NCBI GenBank assembly: GCA_964650405.1
Contig: CAZYTO010000029.1
Location: forward strand, 1-28,705
Direction: 5' to 3'
Length of the DNA: 28,705 nt
Source of the DNA: CAZYTO01 sp964650405
Lineage (GTDB): Bacteria > Acidobacteriota > Thermoanaerobaculia > Gp7-AA8
Under the pieces are notes generated by a model that searched no databases, was not told the origin of the DNA, and was given only the letters and a program-made list of their open reading frames with translations. The position numbers and the translations under genes are program-made. Below, one piece after another: positions 7,081-14,561 of this stretch (position 1 is its first letter; each line of letters opens with the position of its first letter).

Positions 7081-7552
7081 TCGAGCCGAACCGGCGCTCG
7101 AGCTCAGCGTACGAGTACCTGATCAGCGCCAGTGTCTCGGAGAAATTGCTGTCGACCTTCTCTTCGAGGGAATCACACCTGCGGTCGAGCTTCTGATCGA
7201 CAGCCATGACACCCTCGGCGAGGAAGTCGATTCGCCCGTCCATGTGCTCAATCGTGATATCGAAGTGACGACGGGTCTCGGCATGCTCGGCGGCATTCTC
7301 CTGCCGTACGGCGGCAAACTCGGCGGCGTTCTTTTCCCTCTCCGCGGCAAAGTCGGTACGGATCTCCTGCCGTACGGCGGCAAACTCGGCGGCGTTCTTC
7401 TCCCTCTCCGCGGCAAACTCGGCGCGCATCTCCTGCCTCATGTCGGCAAGGTCCGTGCGCATGGTGGCGAAGTCGGTGCGCACGGCGACCAACTCGCCGC
7501 GCGTTTCCCGCTGCATGGTCTCGAAGAGGCCTTTCAGTTCTTCATCCGTCAT
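7073..7552 (-). CDS. Small coiled-coil protein with 22-residue internal repeats
   Basis: A 159-residue, highly charged protein without a signal peptide. Residues about 45-95 contain two near-identical 22-residue units centred on FAAEREKNAAEFAAVRQE, with a third degenerate copy on the N-terminal side, giving a long helical or coiled-coil rod. The C-terminal third (DGRIDFLAEGVMAVDQKLD, then SLEEKVDSNFSE) is also helical. It resembles the broad class of small bacterial coiled-coil proteins whose rods vary by repeat number; function unknown. It is the last gene of the minus-strand run, 24 bases after the inactive M16 gene. It ends inside the convergent DUF1501 gene (8-base tail overlap). Confidence 0.75.
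   Translation of the reverse strand: MTDEELKGLFETMQRETRGELVAVRTDFATMRTDLADMRQEMRAEFAAEREKNAAEFAAVRQEIRTDFAAEREKNAAEFAAVRQENAAEHAETRRHFDITIEHMDGRIDFLAEGVMAVDQKLDRRCDSLEEKVDSNFSETLALIRYSYAELERRFGSIT
7298..7450. repeat. 66-bp tandem repeat inside the coiled-coil gene
   Basis: Copy 1 (7298-7363) and copy 2 (7364-7429) differ at only a few positions. A third copy beginning at 7430 fades out. The period is 22 codons, so copy-number change keeps the frame. Confidence 0.85.
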
Positions 7553-7576
7553 GCCGTAGATCGTACCTCGGTGCTG

Positions 7577-8968
7577 CTACTTCTTGATCAGCGTGACGTC
7601 TCCGAACGGGGCTACCTGGTCCTTTACCTGCGCGTAGTCGCCGACGATGACGATTGCTCCACGATACGTATCGAAGTATTTCGCCGCCGCGCGCTGGAGG
7701 TCGGCGGCGGTAAGGGCGTTGAGCTTCGTGCTGAACGTGGGCAGGAAGTCGCGGGACAGCCCGTAGGTATAGATCGTGGAGATGCGGCTGGCCAGCCCGG
7801 ACTGGGTCTCCATCTCCAGCGACAGGGTGCCGTTCGAGTAGGTCTTGGCGTTCTGCAGCTCTTCCTCCGTCACCGGCGCCACGCGCATCCGATCGAGCTC
7901 GTAGAGCATCTCCAGGATCGTGGGCCCTGTCACTTCATTGCGGACGGCAGCCTCGGTCCAGAAGATGCCGGCCCGGCGGCGGGTGTCGGCGGTGCTGAAC
8001 GGCGAGTAGGTGTAGCCCTTGGCTTCGCGGATGTTGCGGGTCAGGCGCGAGTAGAAGGCCCCGCCGAAGATCGTGTCGGCCGTGCGGAGAGCGAGATAGT
8101 CGGCATCCTTCCGCGGCGGGCCGATGGCGCCGATGGCGATGACCGATTGCACCGAGCCCGGGCGGTCGACGAAGTAGATCTGCCGCTTGTCGCGCTTATG
8201 CGGCGGAGGGATCTCCTGCTTCGGCTGCTCGACCTTCGTCCAGGAGGCGAACGACTTCTTCACGCTGTTGAAGGTCTCGTCGGGTTGGATGTCCCCGACC
8301 ACGATGAGGGTGGCGTTGTTCGGCGCGTACCACGTCGCTGCGTAATGCCGGATCGCTTCGCGTTGCAGCGCCTTCACTGCCTCCGGTGCCGGCAGCGAGA
8401 AGCCGTAGGGATCGTTCGCGCCGAAGACGGCCTTGAAGAGCTGCTCGCTGGTGAGGAACTCGGGGCTGGCCCGCTGCTCCTCGATCTCATTGAGGAAGTT
8501 GTTGCGTGCGATCTCCAGCTCGGCGGCCGGGAACGACGGATGGCGGACGACGTCGGCGATGAGCTCGAAGAGCCGGGGCGAGAAGTCGGAGAGGGAGGAT
8601 CCGCTCACGCTCGTCGAGTCGGAGTCGCTGGCCGTGGTGATGTCGCCGCCGATGCCGCGCAGCTCGTCCTTCAGTTGCTTGCTGCTGCGCGTTTCGGTGC
8701 CCTCCGTGAGCACACGCGCCGTGAGCTGCGCGATGCCGGGGTGCACCTTGACGTCGGTGGCCCGTCCGGCCAGGAAGACGAGGCGGGCCGTCACCTTCGG
8801 CACGTTGGGAAGGGTGACGAGAACGACCGTCATCCCGTTCTCGAGCTTCCGCTCGTCGAGCTTCGGCCACTGCGTCGGCTTCATCGGCGCGGCGGGCGGG
8901 GGCGTGGCCGGAACCTGGGCCAGCAGGGGAGCGGCGAGGAGCAGAGAGGCCGCCAGCAGACGTCTCAT
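7577..8968 (-). CDS. M16 family peptidase-like protein, inactive subunit
   Basis: A 463-residue protein with an N-terminal signal sequence (MRRLLAASLLLAAPLLAQ). It is an M16 (pitrilysin/processing-peptidase-like) protein without the zinc motif: where the active partner has HLFEH, this one reads QLTAR (Q82, A85, R86). It keeps the C-terminal substrate-binding region typical of non-catalytic subunits (YSRLTRNIREAKGYTYSPF). It likely forms a periplasmic heterodimer with the product of the gene just upstream. The start is the ATG at 8966-8968, which overlaps the TGA of that gene in an ATGA, so translation is probably coupled. The reading frame stays open upstream of this ATG, but that stretch lies within the neighbour's coding sequence. 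Confidence 0.9.
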   Translation of the reverse strand: MRRLLAASLLLAAPLLAQVPATPPPAAPMKPTQWPKLDERKLENGMTVVLVTLPNVPKVTARLVFLAGRATDVKVHPGIAQLTARVLTEGTETRSSKQLKDELRGIGGDITTASDSDSTSVSGSSLSDFSPRLFELIADVVRHPSFPAAELEIARNNFLNEIEEQRASPEFLTSEQLFKAVFGANDPYGFSLPAPEAVKALQREAIRHYAATWYAPNNATLIVVGDIQPDETFNSVKKSFASWTKVEQPKQEIPPPHKRDKRQIYFVDRPGSVQSVIAIGAIGPPRKDADYLALRTADTIFGGAFYSRLTRNIREAKGYTYSPFSTADTRRRAGIFWTEAAVRNEVTGPTILEMLYELDRMRVAPVTEEELQNAKTYSNGTLSLEMETQSGLASRISTIYTYGLSRDFLPTFSTKLNALTAADLQRAAAKYFDTYRGAIVIVGDYAQVKDQVAPFGDVTLIKK

Positions 8969-10308
8969 TTCGCCACCTCCGCCGGGACCCGGTCGACCGA
9001 GGTCCGGTTGGCCGGGACGTAGTATTTCTTCGCCGCCGCCTGGATCTGCTCGGACGTGACGCCGTCCAGGGCGTTCGGCAGCTTGTTGATGCGTTGGGGA
9101 TCGTCCTGGAAGAGGGCAAGCGTTGCGAGCAGGTGGGCGCGGCCGAAGGTCGACTCCATCGAGTCGTAGAACTGCGAGCGATACCGCACCCGCTCCGCGT
9201 CGAGCTCCTTGTTCGGGACGCCGTGCTCCTGGATGTCGTGGATCACGTCGTCGACCTCCTTCAGGATCTCGGCAGGCGTGTGACCCGGCTTGTAGACCGT
9301 GCGCGAGGTGACCAGCATCGGCCCGCTGTAGTCCCACGCTCCGCCGAAGCCGTAGTCGATGCCGCCGTTCCAGTCGACGGAGATGGCCTTCTCCTTCACC
9401 AGCCGCTGGTAGAGGCGTGAGCTCTCGTCGCCCTGGAGGACGAGGTCGAGCAGCACCACGGCCGGATAGTCGGGCGACTCCTGGTCGGGCAGGTGCCAGG
9501 CGAAGGCCAGCGCGGGCACGTTGGCCAGCTTGTCGGTCTCCTTCGTCTTCTTCTCCTCCGTCTGCTTCGGCTCGCTCACGTCGGCGTGCTCGGGCACGGA
9601 CTGCAGGGGGATGTCGCTGAAGTACTTTTCCACCATGGTCTTCACTGCGTTGGGGTCCACGTCGCCCACGATGGCCAGGGAGGCATTGTTCGGCGCGTAG
9701 TACGAGCGAAAGAACTGCTTCACGTCGTCGACCGTGGCCGCCTCCAGCTCGTGAAGGTCGCCGTAGAAGTTGTGCGCGTTCTGCCAGTTCTGGTTCGCGT
9801 TCTGCCAGATGCTCAGCCAGTCGAAGAGTCCGTACGGCTGGTTGAGGACGTTCACCCGCACTTCCTCGCTGACGACGTTCTGCTGGTTCTTCAGGTTCTC
9901 CTGCGTGATGTCCAGCGAGCGCATGCGGTCCGCTTCGAGCCAGAGGGCCGTCTCCACGGCGTTGCTCGGCAGCGACTCGTAGTAGTTCGTGTAGTCGAAG
10001 TTCGTCGAGCCGTTGAGGTTGCCGCCGTTGGCCTCCACGATCTTGGCGTGCTCGAACTTCTTCACGTGCCCGGAGCCTTGAAACATCATGTGCTCGAACA
10101 GGTGCGCGAAGCCGGTACGCCCCTTCGGCTCGATGCGGAAGCCCACGTTGTAGTAGACGGCCACCGTCACCGTCGGCGCGACGTGGGTCTCGCTGATGAC
10201 GACTCTCAGTCCGTTCGGCAGGCGGTAGTAGACGACCGGGATCTCCAGCGGCTTGGCGAAGGCGCACGGCGCGAGCGACAGTGCGAGAAGGATCAGAAGG
10301 CGTTTCAT
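8965..10308 (-). CDS. M16 family zinc peptidase, catalytic subunit
   Basis: A 447-residue secreted metalloprotease with signal peptide (MKRLLILLALSLAPCAFA). The inverted zinc motif HxxEH is present as H69-L-F-E72-H73 in GFAHLFEHMMFQG, and the downstream NQQNVVSEEVR helix should supply the third zinc ligand. The C-terminal half holds the usual second M16 domain. I chose the ATG at 10306-10308 because GGGAGA stands five to six bases upstream and the signal peptide begins there; an upstream ATG would add seven unrelated residues. Active and inactive subunits in tandem with an ATGA overlap suggest a 1:1 complex acting on periplasmic peptides. Confidence 0.92.
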   Translation of the reverse strand: MKRLLILLALSLAPCAFAKPLEIPVVYYRLPNGLRVVISETHVAPTVTVAVYYNVGFRIEPKGRTGFAHLFEHMMFQGSGHVKKFEHAKIVEANGGNLNGSTNFDYTNYYESLPSNAVETALWLEADRMRSLDITQENLKNQQNVVSEEVRVNVLNQPYGLFDWLSIWQNANQNWQNAHNFYGDLHELEAATVDDVKQFFRSYYAPNNASLAIVGDVDPNAVKTMVEKYFSDIPLQSVPEHADVSEPKQTEEKKTKETDKLANVPALAFAWHLPDQESPDYPAVVLLDLVLQGDESSRLYQRLVKEKAISVDWNGGIDYGFGGAWDYSGPMLVTSRTVYKPGHTPAEILKEVDDVIHDIQEHGVPNKELDAERVRYRSQFYDSMESTFGRAHLLATLALFQDDPQRINKLPNALDGVTSEQIQAAAKKYYVPANRTSVDRVPAEVAK

Positions 10309-10354
10309 CGGTTCTCCCGGGCTCAGCATAGCGTTATCTCTGCCTGCCTCGGCG

Positions 10355-11554
10355 TTACCAAATGCGTTCAGAGGAAGGATGATCAGCCTTCTGTGCCGGC
10401 GTTCTGCCGCGCCCCCGTCGCATCGCCAGCGCCGCCGCGGTTACCGCGAGGATGCCGGAGCTCACCCACACGATGTTCGGATCGTGCTGATAGGCGAGCG
10501 CACCGAGCGGGGGGCCGAGCAGGATCCCGGCGGAGAACGTCAGCGAGTGCAGCCCCGTGTAGCGTCCGCGCAGGCGATCCGGTGCGAGGCTGGCCACGTA
10601 GGTGGCGCTCATGGGAGAGCTGATCATCTCGCCCAGCGTCCAGACGGAAACCGTCGCGGCGAGAGGCGGCACAGGGTGCGGGAGGCCGGTCAGGGCGAAG
10701 CCGAAGCAGCCCAGGAAGTATCCGGGGGCGATGGCCGGCTGCGGGCGGAAGCGGCGGACGACCTGGATGATGACGAGCTCGAAACAGATGATCAGTGCGC
10801 CGTTGAGCGAGAGCAGCACGCCGTAAACGCTCGCCGAATAGCCGAGACTTCTCACGTAGAGGGCCAGCGTCGACGTGGACTGAAAGTCGACGACGGCCAG
10901 GCAGGTGGTGGCGCTGAGCAGAAAGACCAGGGCCCGGTCGCGGAGGGCGGTGATGAAGCCTTCGCCTGCCGCGTCCTGGCGCGCCGCGACGCGCATGCCG
11001 TGCGGCAGCGCGGCCAGAGCGATGATTCCGTAGAGGACAGACGTGATCGCGTCGCCGACGAAGATGTAGGTGAAGGACCGGTCGGCGAGGAAGCCCGCGG
11101 TGGCCGGCCCGAAGGCGAATCCGAGGTTCACGGCAAAGCGGTAGAGGCCGAAGGCGACGACGTGCCGTTCCGGCGGCACGAGGTCGACGATGAGGGAGTA
11201 ACTGGCGGGGCGATAGAGCTCCGCGGCCAGGCCGGCCAGAAAGGTCAGGACCAGGATCGGCCCGTAGCTGCGCGCCTGCGACAGCGCCAGCATGGTCGCC
11301 GCCGACGCGAACATCGAAAGGGCAGTCGTATTGCGCCTCCCGATCCGGTCGGCCAGGTGTCCGCCCAGGAGCGAGGCTCCGAGATGCCCGGCGCCGTACA
11401 TACCCACGGCCAGGCCGGCCCGGGCGATGCTGTGGCCCTGCCGCGTCAGGTAGATGGCCAGCATCGGCATGACGAAGTTGCCGAAGCGGTTGATGAAGCT
11501 CCCGCCGAACAGGACCCAGAAGGGACGGGGCATGGAGCGGATCTGGTCGAGCAT
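10355..11554 (-). CDS. MFS family transporter
   Basis: A 399-residue polytopic membrane protein of the major facilitator superfamily, with about 12 hydrophobic helices. Diagnostic features are the loop 2-3 motif GGHLADRIGRRNT near residues 65-77, an Arg-rich start to the second half, and a helix block containing FGPATAGFLADRS. It resembles drug/H+ antiporter-type exporters, but nothing in the sequence shows the substrate. The gene ends 46 bases before the catalytic M16 gene on the same strand, so it may share a transcript with the peptidases. Its 5' side faces a hairpin-forming repeat element that separates it from the HD-GYP gene. Confidence 0.88.
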   Translation of the reverse strand: MLDQIRSMPRPFWVLFGGSFINRFGNFVMPMLAIYLTRQGHSIARAGLAVGMYGAGHLGASLLGGHLADRIGRRNTTALSMFASAATMLALSQARSYGPILVLTFLAGLAAELYRPASYSLIVDLVPPERHVVAFGLYRFAVNLGFAFGPATAGFLADRSFTYIFVGDAITSVLYGIIALAALPHGMRVAARQDAAGEGFITALRDRALVFLLSATTCLAVVDFQSTSTLALYVRSLGYSASVYGVLLSLNGALIICFELVIIQVVRRFRPQPAIAPGYFLGCFGFALTGLPHPVPPLAATVSVWTLGEMISSPMSATYVASLAPDRLRGRYTGLHSLTFSAGILLGPPLGALAYQHDPNIVWVSSGILAVTAAALAMRRGRGRTPAQKADHPSSERIW

Positions 11555-11560
11555 CGCGAT

Positions 11561-11641
11561 GAAGGTTGAAAGGCTGGAAGCTTGGAAGGCTGAAAAGGGG
11601 TGAGCTCTCTGGCCCTTTCAGCCCTCCACCCTTCCAGCCTT
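11561..11641. repeat. Octamer/heptamer inverted repeat element between HD-GYP and MFS genes
   Basis: AAGGCTGGAAG (11570-11580) pairs perfectly with CTTCCAGCCTT (11631-11641). Inside it, GGCTGAAAAGGG (11588-11599) pairs with CCCTTTCAGCC (11613-11623) with one bulge, so a nearly continuous long hairpin forms. Arms are made of 8-nt near-repeats. The outer arm touches the stop codon of the HD-GYP gene (11641-11643). Confidence 0.75.
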
Positions 11642-13326
11642 TACGTCACGATCTGCTGCAGTGCGCCGAGGAAGCGCCCGATGAGCGTCTCATCGAACTG
11701 GCTGCCTGCCCCTTCCCGCAGCTTCTTGGCCGCTTCTTCATTGGAGCGCGGCAATTGATAGGAGTTGCGTGAAGTCATGGCCACCCAAGCGTCGCAGATC
11801 TGGATGATGCGCGAGGCCAGCGGAATCTGCGTACCGGTGATCCGGCTGGGATAGCCGCGTCCGTCGACCCGCTCGTGGTGCCGGAGGACGGCCTGGGCGA
11901 TCTCGCTTCCGAGGAGCGGCTCGACCAGGGCGGCCCCGATGATTGGATGCTCGGCGAGACCGCGCATCTCCTCCGGGGTGAGATTCGCCCGCCGGTAGAG
12001 CCGCTCGTAATCGAGGAGGCGCAGGCCGACGTCATGGACCAGCGCGGCGATCCGCACCGTCTCCACCTGCCCGGCCGGCAGCTCGAGGGCCACGGCGAAA
12101 CGCTGCGCCAGCATGGCCACGTTGCGCGAGTGCTCCGCCAGATCCGGGAACCTCTGAAAGTCCGGCTCGAGCATCTTCTCCGCGAGCACCTGCCGGTTGC
12201 TCGTACCGCCGCCCGCCACGATGGCCGTTTCGACGGAGTGCTCGATCTGCTTCAGGAAGATGTGGAGCGCGCGCTGCGCCTGTGCCTCGGACGTCCGTTC
12301 GAAAGCAACGGTGAGGATGAGTCCCTCTACGGATTGCGCGTTCACCGGCGCAGTGAGGATCGTGGACAGGCCGGCCACAGTGACCGGCAAGACCTGCACG
12401 CCGAACGGGTAGAGGAGCTGGGGCCGGGTGGTCATGTGCGGCTGATTGGCCTGTTTCAGCCAGGCCTGCAGGTGTGCGTGCAGCATTTCCATGGCGTCGT
12501 CGGCCACGTTGGCGATGGCCACGACGGCCTGCGGGTTGTTGAGCTGACCCATGGCGCTGAAGCAGGCCAGCACCGCGCCGGGAATGGCCAGTGCTGCGGG
12601 AAGGAGAAGGTGGGAGACCTCGAGATCGCGGTCGGTGAGCACACGCTTCACGCCCGCCGCGGCGGAAGTGTGCTGCCGCCGCGACATGAACTCGCGTGCG
12701 GCCTCGATGGCACGCGCGGCCTGCGGCGAGAGCTCGGCCCGGCTCTGGGTCATGGCCAGCGGCGGCGCCGCGGCCGGCGCCGGAGTACTGCCGGCGGGCA
12801 TGACCAGGGTCTGCATGGTATTGCGCTGGCTGGCGGCCTGGGGGTCGAGCTCGACCAGCGGAATGGGCGCCAGGCCGAAGAGCTTCTTCGAACCGAGCAG
12901 CTTCAGCACGTCGTCGGCGATCTTCCGCGCCGCGTCGACGTCAGGGGCGTCGAATGCTTTCTTCCCCGCCTTGTCGCGCATGTCGATGAAGCCCACCAGG
13001 CGGCCGCGGGAAAAGAGCGGCACGGCCAGGAGGCGGTCCGTGCTCTGACGGAAGAGCATCTCCGAGAACCGCATGTCCGTGCCCAGCCCGTTTACGAAAA
13101 AGGCATTGCGCTTCACGACCAGGCGATCGACGAGGTCGTCGTTTGCGCGGACGATCCGCCGGCCCGGGTCATTGAAGCCATACGCCGTGACCAGTTCGTA
13201 GATCTTGTCGTTGAGATCCGCCGTGGCAGCCAGGTAGAGCGCGGCCTTCGTCGCCTGCACGTGCTCCACTGCGCCATAGAGGAGCTGTTTCAGTTGGGGC
13301 TCGAGGACCTTGACGTCGTCCAACAT
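11641..13326 (-). CDS. GAF-like and HD-GYP domain protein (putative cyclic-di-GMP phosphodiesterase)
   Basis: A 561-residue cytosolic protein. The first 150 residues look like a GAF sensor domain (ALYLAATADL, then RLLAVPLFSRGRLVGFIDM). A Pro/Ala-rich linker near 185-205 follows, then a second poorly recognised domain (about 225-395) that may also be GAF-like. Residues about 410-561 form an HD-GYP domain: HSRNVAMLA, ALVHDVGL with the HD pair, AEHPIIGA, HHERVDGRGYP with the GYP signature, and a CDAWVAMTS helix. This class hydrolyses cyclic-di-GMP. The key residues are present, so activity is plausible. I chose ATG 13326 because 20 additional N-terminal residues from an earlier ATG would be encoded by the heptamer repeat. 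Confidence 0.9.
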   Translation of the reverse strand: MLDDVKVLEPQLKQLLYGAVEHVQATKAALYLAATADLNDKIYELVTAYGFNDPGRRIVRANDDLVDRLVVKRNAFFVNGLGTDMRFSEMLFRQSTDRLLAVPLFSRGRLVGFIDMRDKAGKKAFDAPDVDAARKIADDVLKLLGSKKLFGLAPIPLVELDPQAASQRNTMQTLVMPAGSTPAPAAAPPLAMTQSRAELSPQAARAIEAAREFMSRRQHTSAAAGVKRVLTDRDLEVSHLLLPAALAIPGAVLACFSAMGQLNNPQAVVAIANVADDAMEMLHAHLQAWLKQANQPHMTTRPQLLYPFGVQVLPVTVAGLSTILTAPVNAQSVEGLILTVAFERTSEAQAQRALHIFLKQIEHSVETAIVAGGGTSNRQVLAEKMLEPDFQRFPDLAEHSRNVAMLAQRFAVALELPAGQVETVRIAALVHDVGLRLLDYERLYRRANLTPEEMRGLAEHPIIGAALVEPLLGSEIAQAVLRHHERVDGRGYPSRITGTQIPLASRIIQICDAWVAMTSRNSYQLPRSNEEAAKKLREGAGSQFDETLIGRFLGALQQIVT

Positions 13327-13359
13327 GCTCAGGCGAGTATAGCTTCGGGGACGTTCAAC

Positions 13360-13401
13360 CTTCGCCCTTCGCCCTTCATCCTTCATCCTTCATACTTCGA
13401 G
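13360..13401. repeat. Heptamer array in a divergent promoter region
   Basis: Six tandem 7-mers run from CTTCGCC through CTTCATC to CTTCGAG and stop two bases before the ATG at 13404. The first 19 bases match those at 1255-1273. No inverted partner arm is visible here. Confidence 0.75.
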
Positions 13402-13403
13402 CA

Positions 13404-14561
13404 ATGGAAGCATCCGTCGCAGCGCTCCCACGTCACTCCCCGTCCCGCGCGTCGTCCGCGTCGCCCGCGGCGGCCTTTCTGATCGGTGCCACGAGCATCC
13501 TGGCCGGTTTGCTGTGGGACATCTCGTGGCACAAGACGATCGGCCGCGACACCTTCTGGACGCCGGCGCACCTGGCCATTCACTTCGGCGGGATCGTGGC
13601 CGGGATCACGGGCGCGTTGCTCATCCTGCGAACCACCTTCGGCAACGACGAAGGAGGCCGTGCCACCAGCGTGCGTGTGTGGGGCTTCCGCGGCCCGCTT
13701 GGTGCCTGGCTGTCGATCTGGGGCTGCTTCGCCATGATCACGTCCGCGCCGTTCGACGACTGGTGGCACAACGCCTACGGTCTCGACGTCAAGATCCTGT
13801 CGCCGCCGCACGTCGTGCTGGCCCTGGGGATGTTCGGCGTGGTCTACGGCGCGGTACTCATCGCCGTGGCGCGGCAGAACCGTGAAGGAGACGGCGCGCC
13901 GTGGATGAAGGTCGGCTATGTCTACGCGTGCGGAATTCTCGTGACGATGCTGTCCATCATCGTCTCGGAGTACACGGAAGCCAACCAGCAGCACGGCGCC
14001 CTGTTCTATTACATCGTCGGAGGACTCTTCCCCTACACGCTCGTCGGATTGGCTCGCGCCTCGCGGCTCCGCTGGCCGATGACGGCCATCACGGCCGTGT
14101 ACGCCGGCGCCATGATCGTCATGAACGCCGTCCTGCAGCCGTTCGCGGCGCACCCGAAACTGGCGCCGATCTACGTCCCTGTCGACCATATGGTGCCGTT
14201 CGCGTTTCCTCTGCTGTTGATCGTGCCGGCGTTCGTGCTGGACCTGCTGATGCGCCGGCTGGCCGCATGGAACGACTGGCTTCTCTCCGCGCTCCTCGGC
14301 GTCACGTTCATCGCCGTCGTGTGGCTGACGCAGTGGTATTCGGCGTACTTCTTCATCTCTCCTCAGGCCGACAACTTCTTCTTCATCGGCGCGAAGCGCC
14401 TGCCCTACTTCGACCGGCCTGGCTCGTGGATTCACGAATTCTGGCAGGGGAGGACAGACGTGCTGACGCCGGCGAAGCTCGCCATCGCCGCACTTCTGTC
14501 GATCGTTTCGACGCGCCTTGGGCTGTCGCGCGGGAACTGGATGCGGCAGGTGGTCCGATGA
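13404..14561 (+). CDS. Polytopic membrane protein with conserved-looking Trp/His clusters, unknown function
   Basis: A 385-residue protein with about nine or ten hydrophobic helices. Polar residues cluster at membrane edges: W38-D39 and H43 in WDISWHK, H56 and H60 in PAHLAIH, D118-D119-W-W-H122 in FDDWWHN, and H136 in SPPH, plus H197 and H262. Such His/Asp clusters at helix ends suggest a metal or haem site, but I do not recognise a named family. No Shine-Dalgarno is visible: the leader is a pyrimidine heptamer array. Its TGA overlaps the next gene's ATG (ATGA at 14558-14561), and that product is also His/Met-rich, so the two likely work together. A role in copper handling or oxidase assembly is a guess. 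Confidence 0.8.
   Translation: MEASVAALPRHSPSRASSASPAAAFLIGATSILAGLLWDISWHKTIGRDTFWTPAHLAIHFGGIVAGITGALLILRTTFGNDEGGRATSVRVWGFRGPLGAWLSIWGCFAMITSAPFDDWWHNAYGLDVKILSPPHVVLALGMFGVVYGAVLIAVARQNREGDGAPWMKVGYVYACGILVTMLSIIVSEYTEANQQHGALFYYIVGGLFPYTLVGLARASRLRWPMTAITAVYAGAMIVMNAVLQPFAAHPKLAPIYVPVDHMVPFAFPLLLIVPAFVLDLLMRRLAAWNDWLLSALLGVTFIAVVWLTQWYSAYFFISPQADNFFFIGAKRLPYFDRPGSWIHEFWQGRTDVLTPAKLAIAALLSIVSTRLGLSRGNWMRQVVR

Noticed and set aside
7244..9022. A 592-codon plus-strand frame across the coiled-coil and inactive M16 genes
   Set aside because: It is antisense to two well-supported genes, its repeats are the reverse of the 66-bp coding repeat, and no family is recognisable.
8969..10267. Upstream extension of the inactive M16 gene to about 900 residues
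   Set aside because: The extension lies wholly inside the catalytic M16 gene in another frame. The ATGA overlap and signal peptide fix the start at 8968.
13336..13358. Sigma-70 promoter (TATACT and TTGAAC, minus strand) for the HD-GYP gene
   Set aside because: The spacing is only 11 bases and the -35 match is poor; the -10 alone would give a nearly leaderless transcript.
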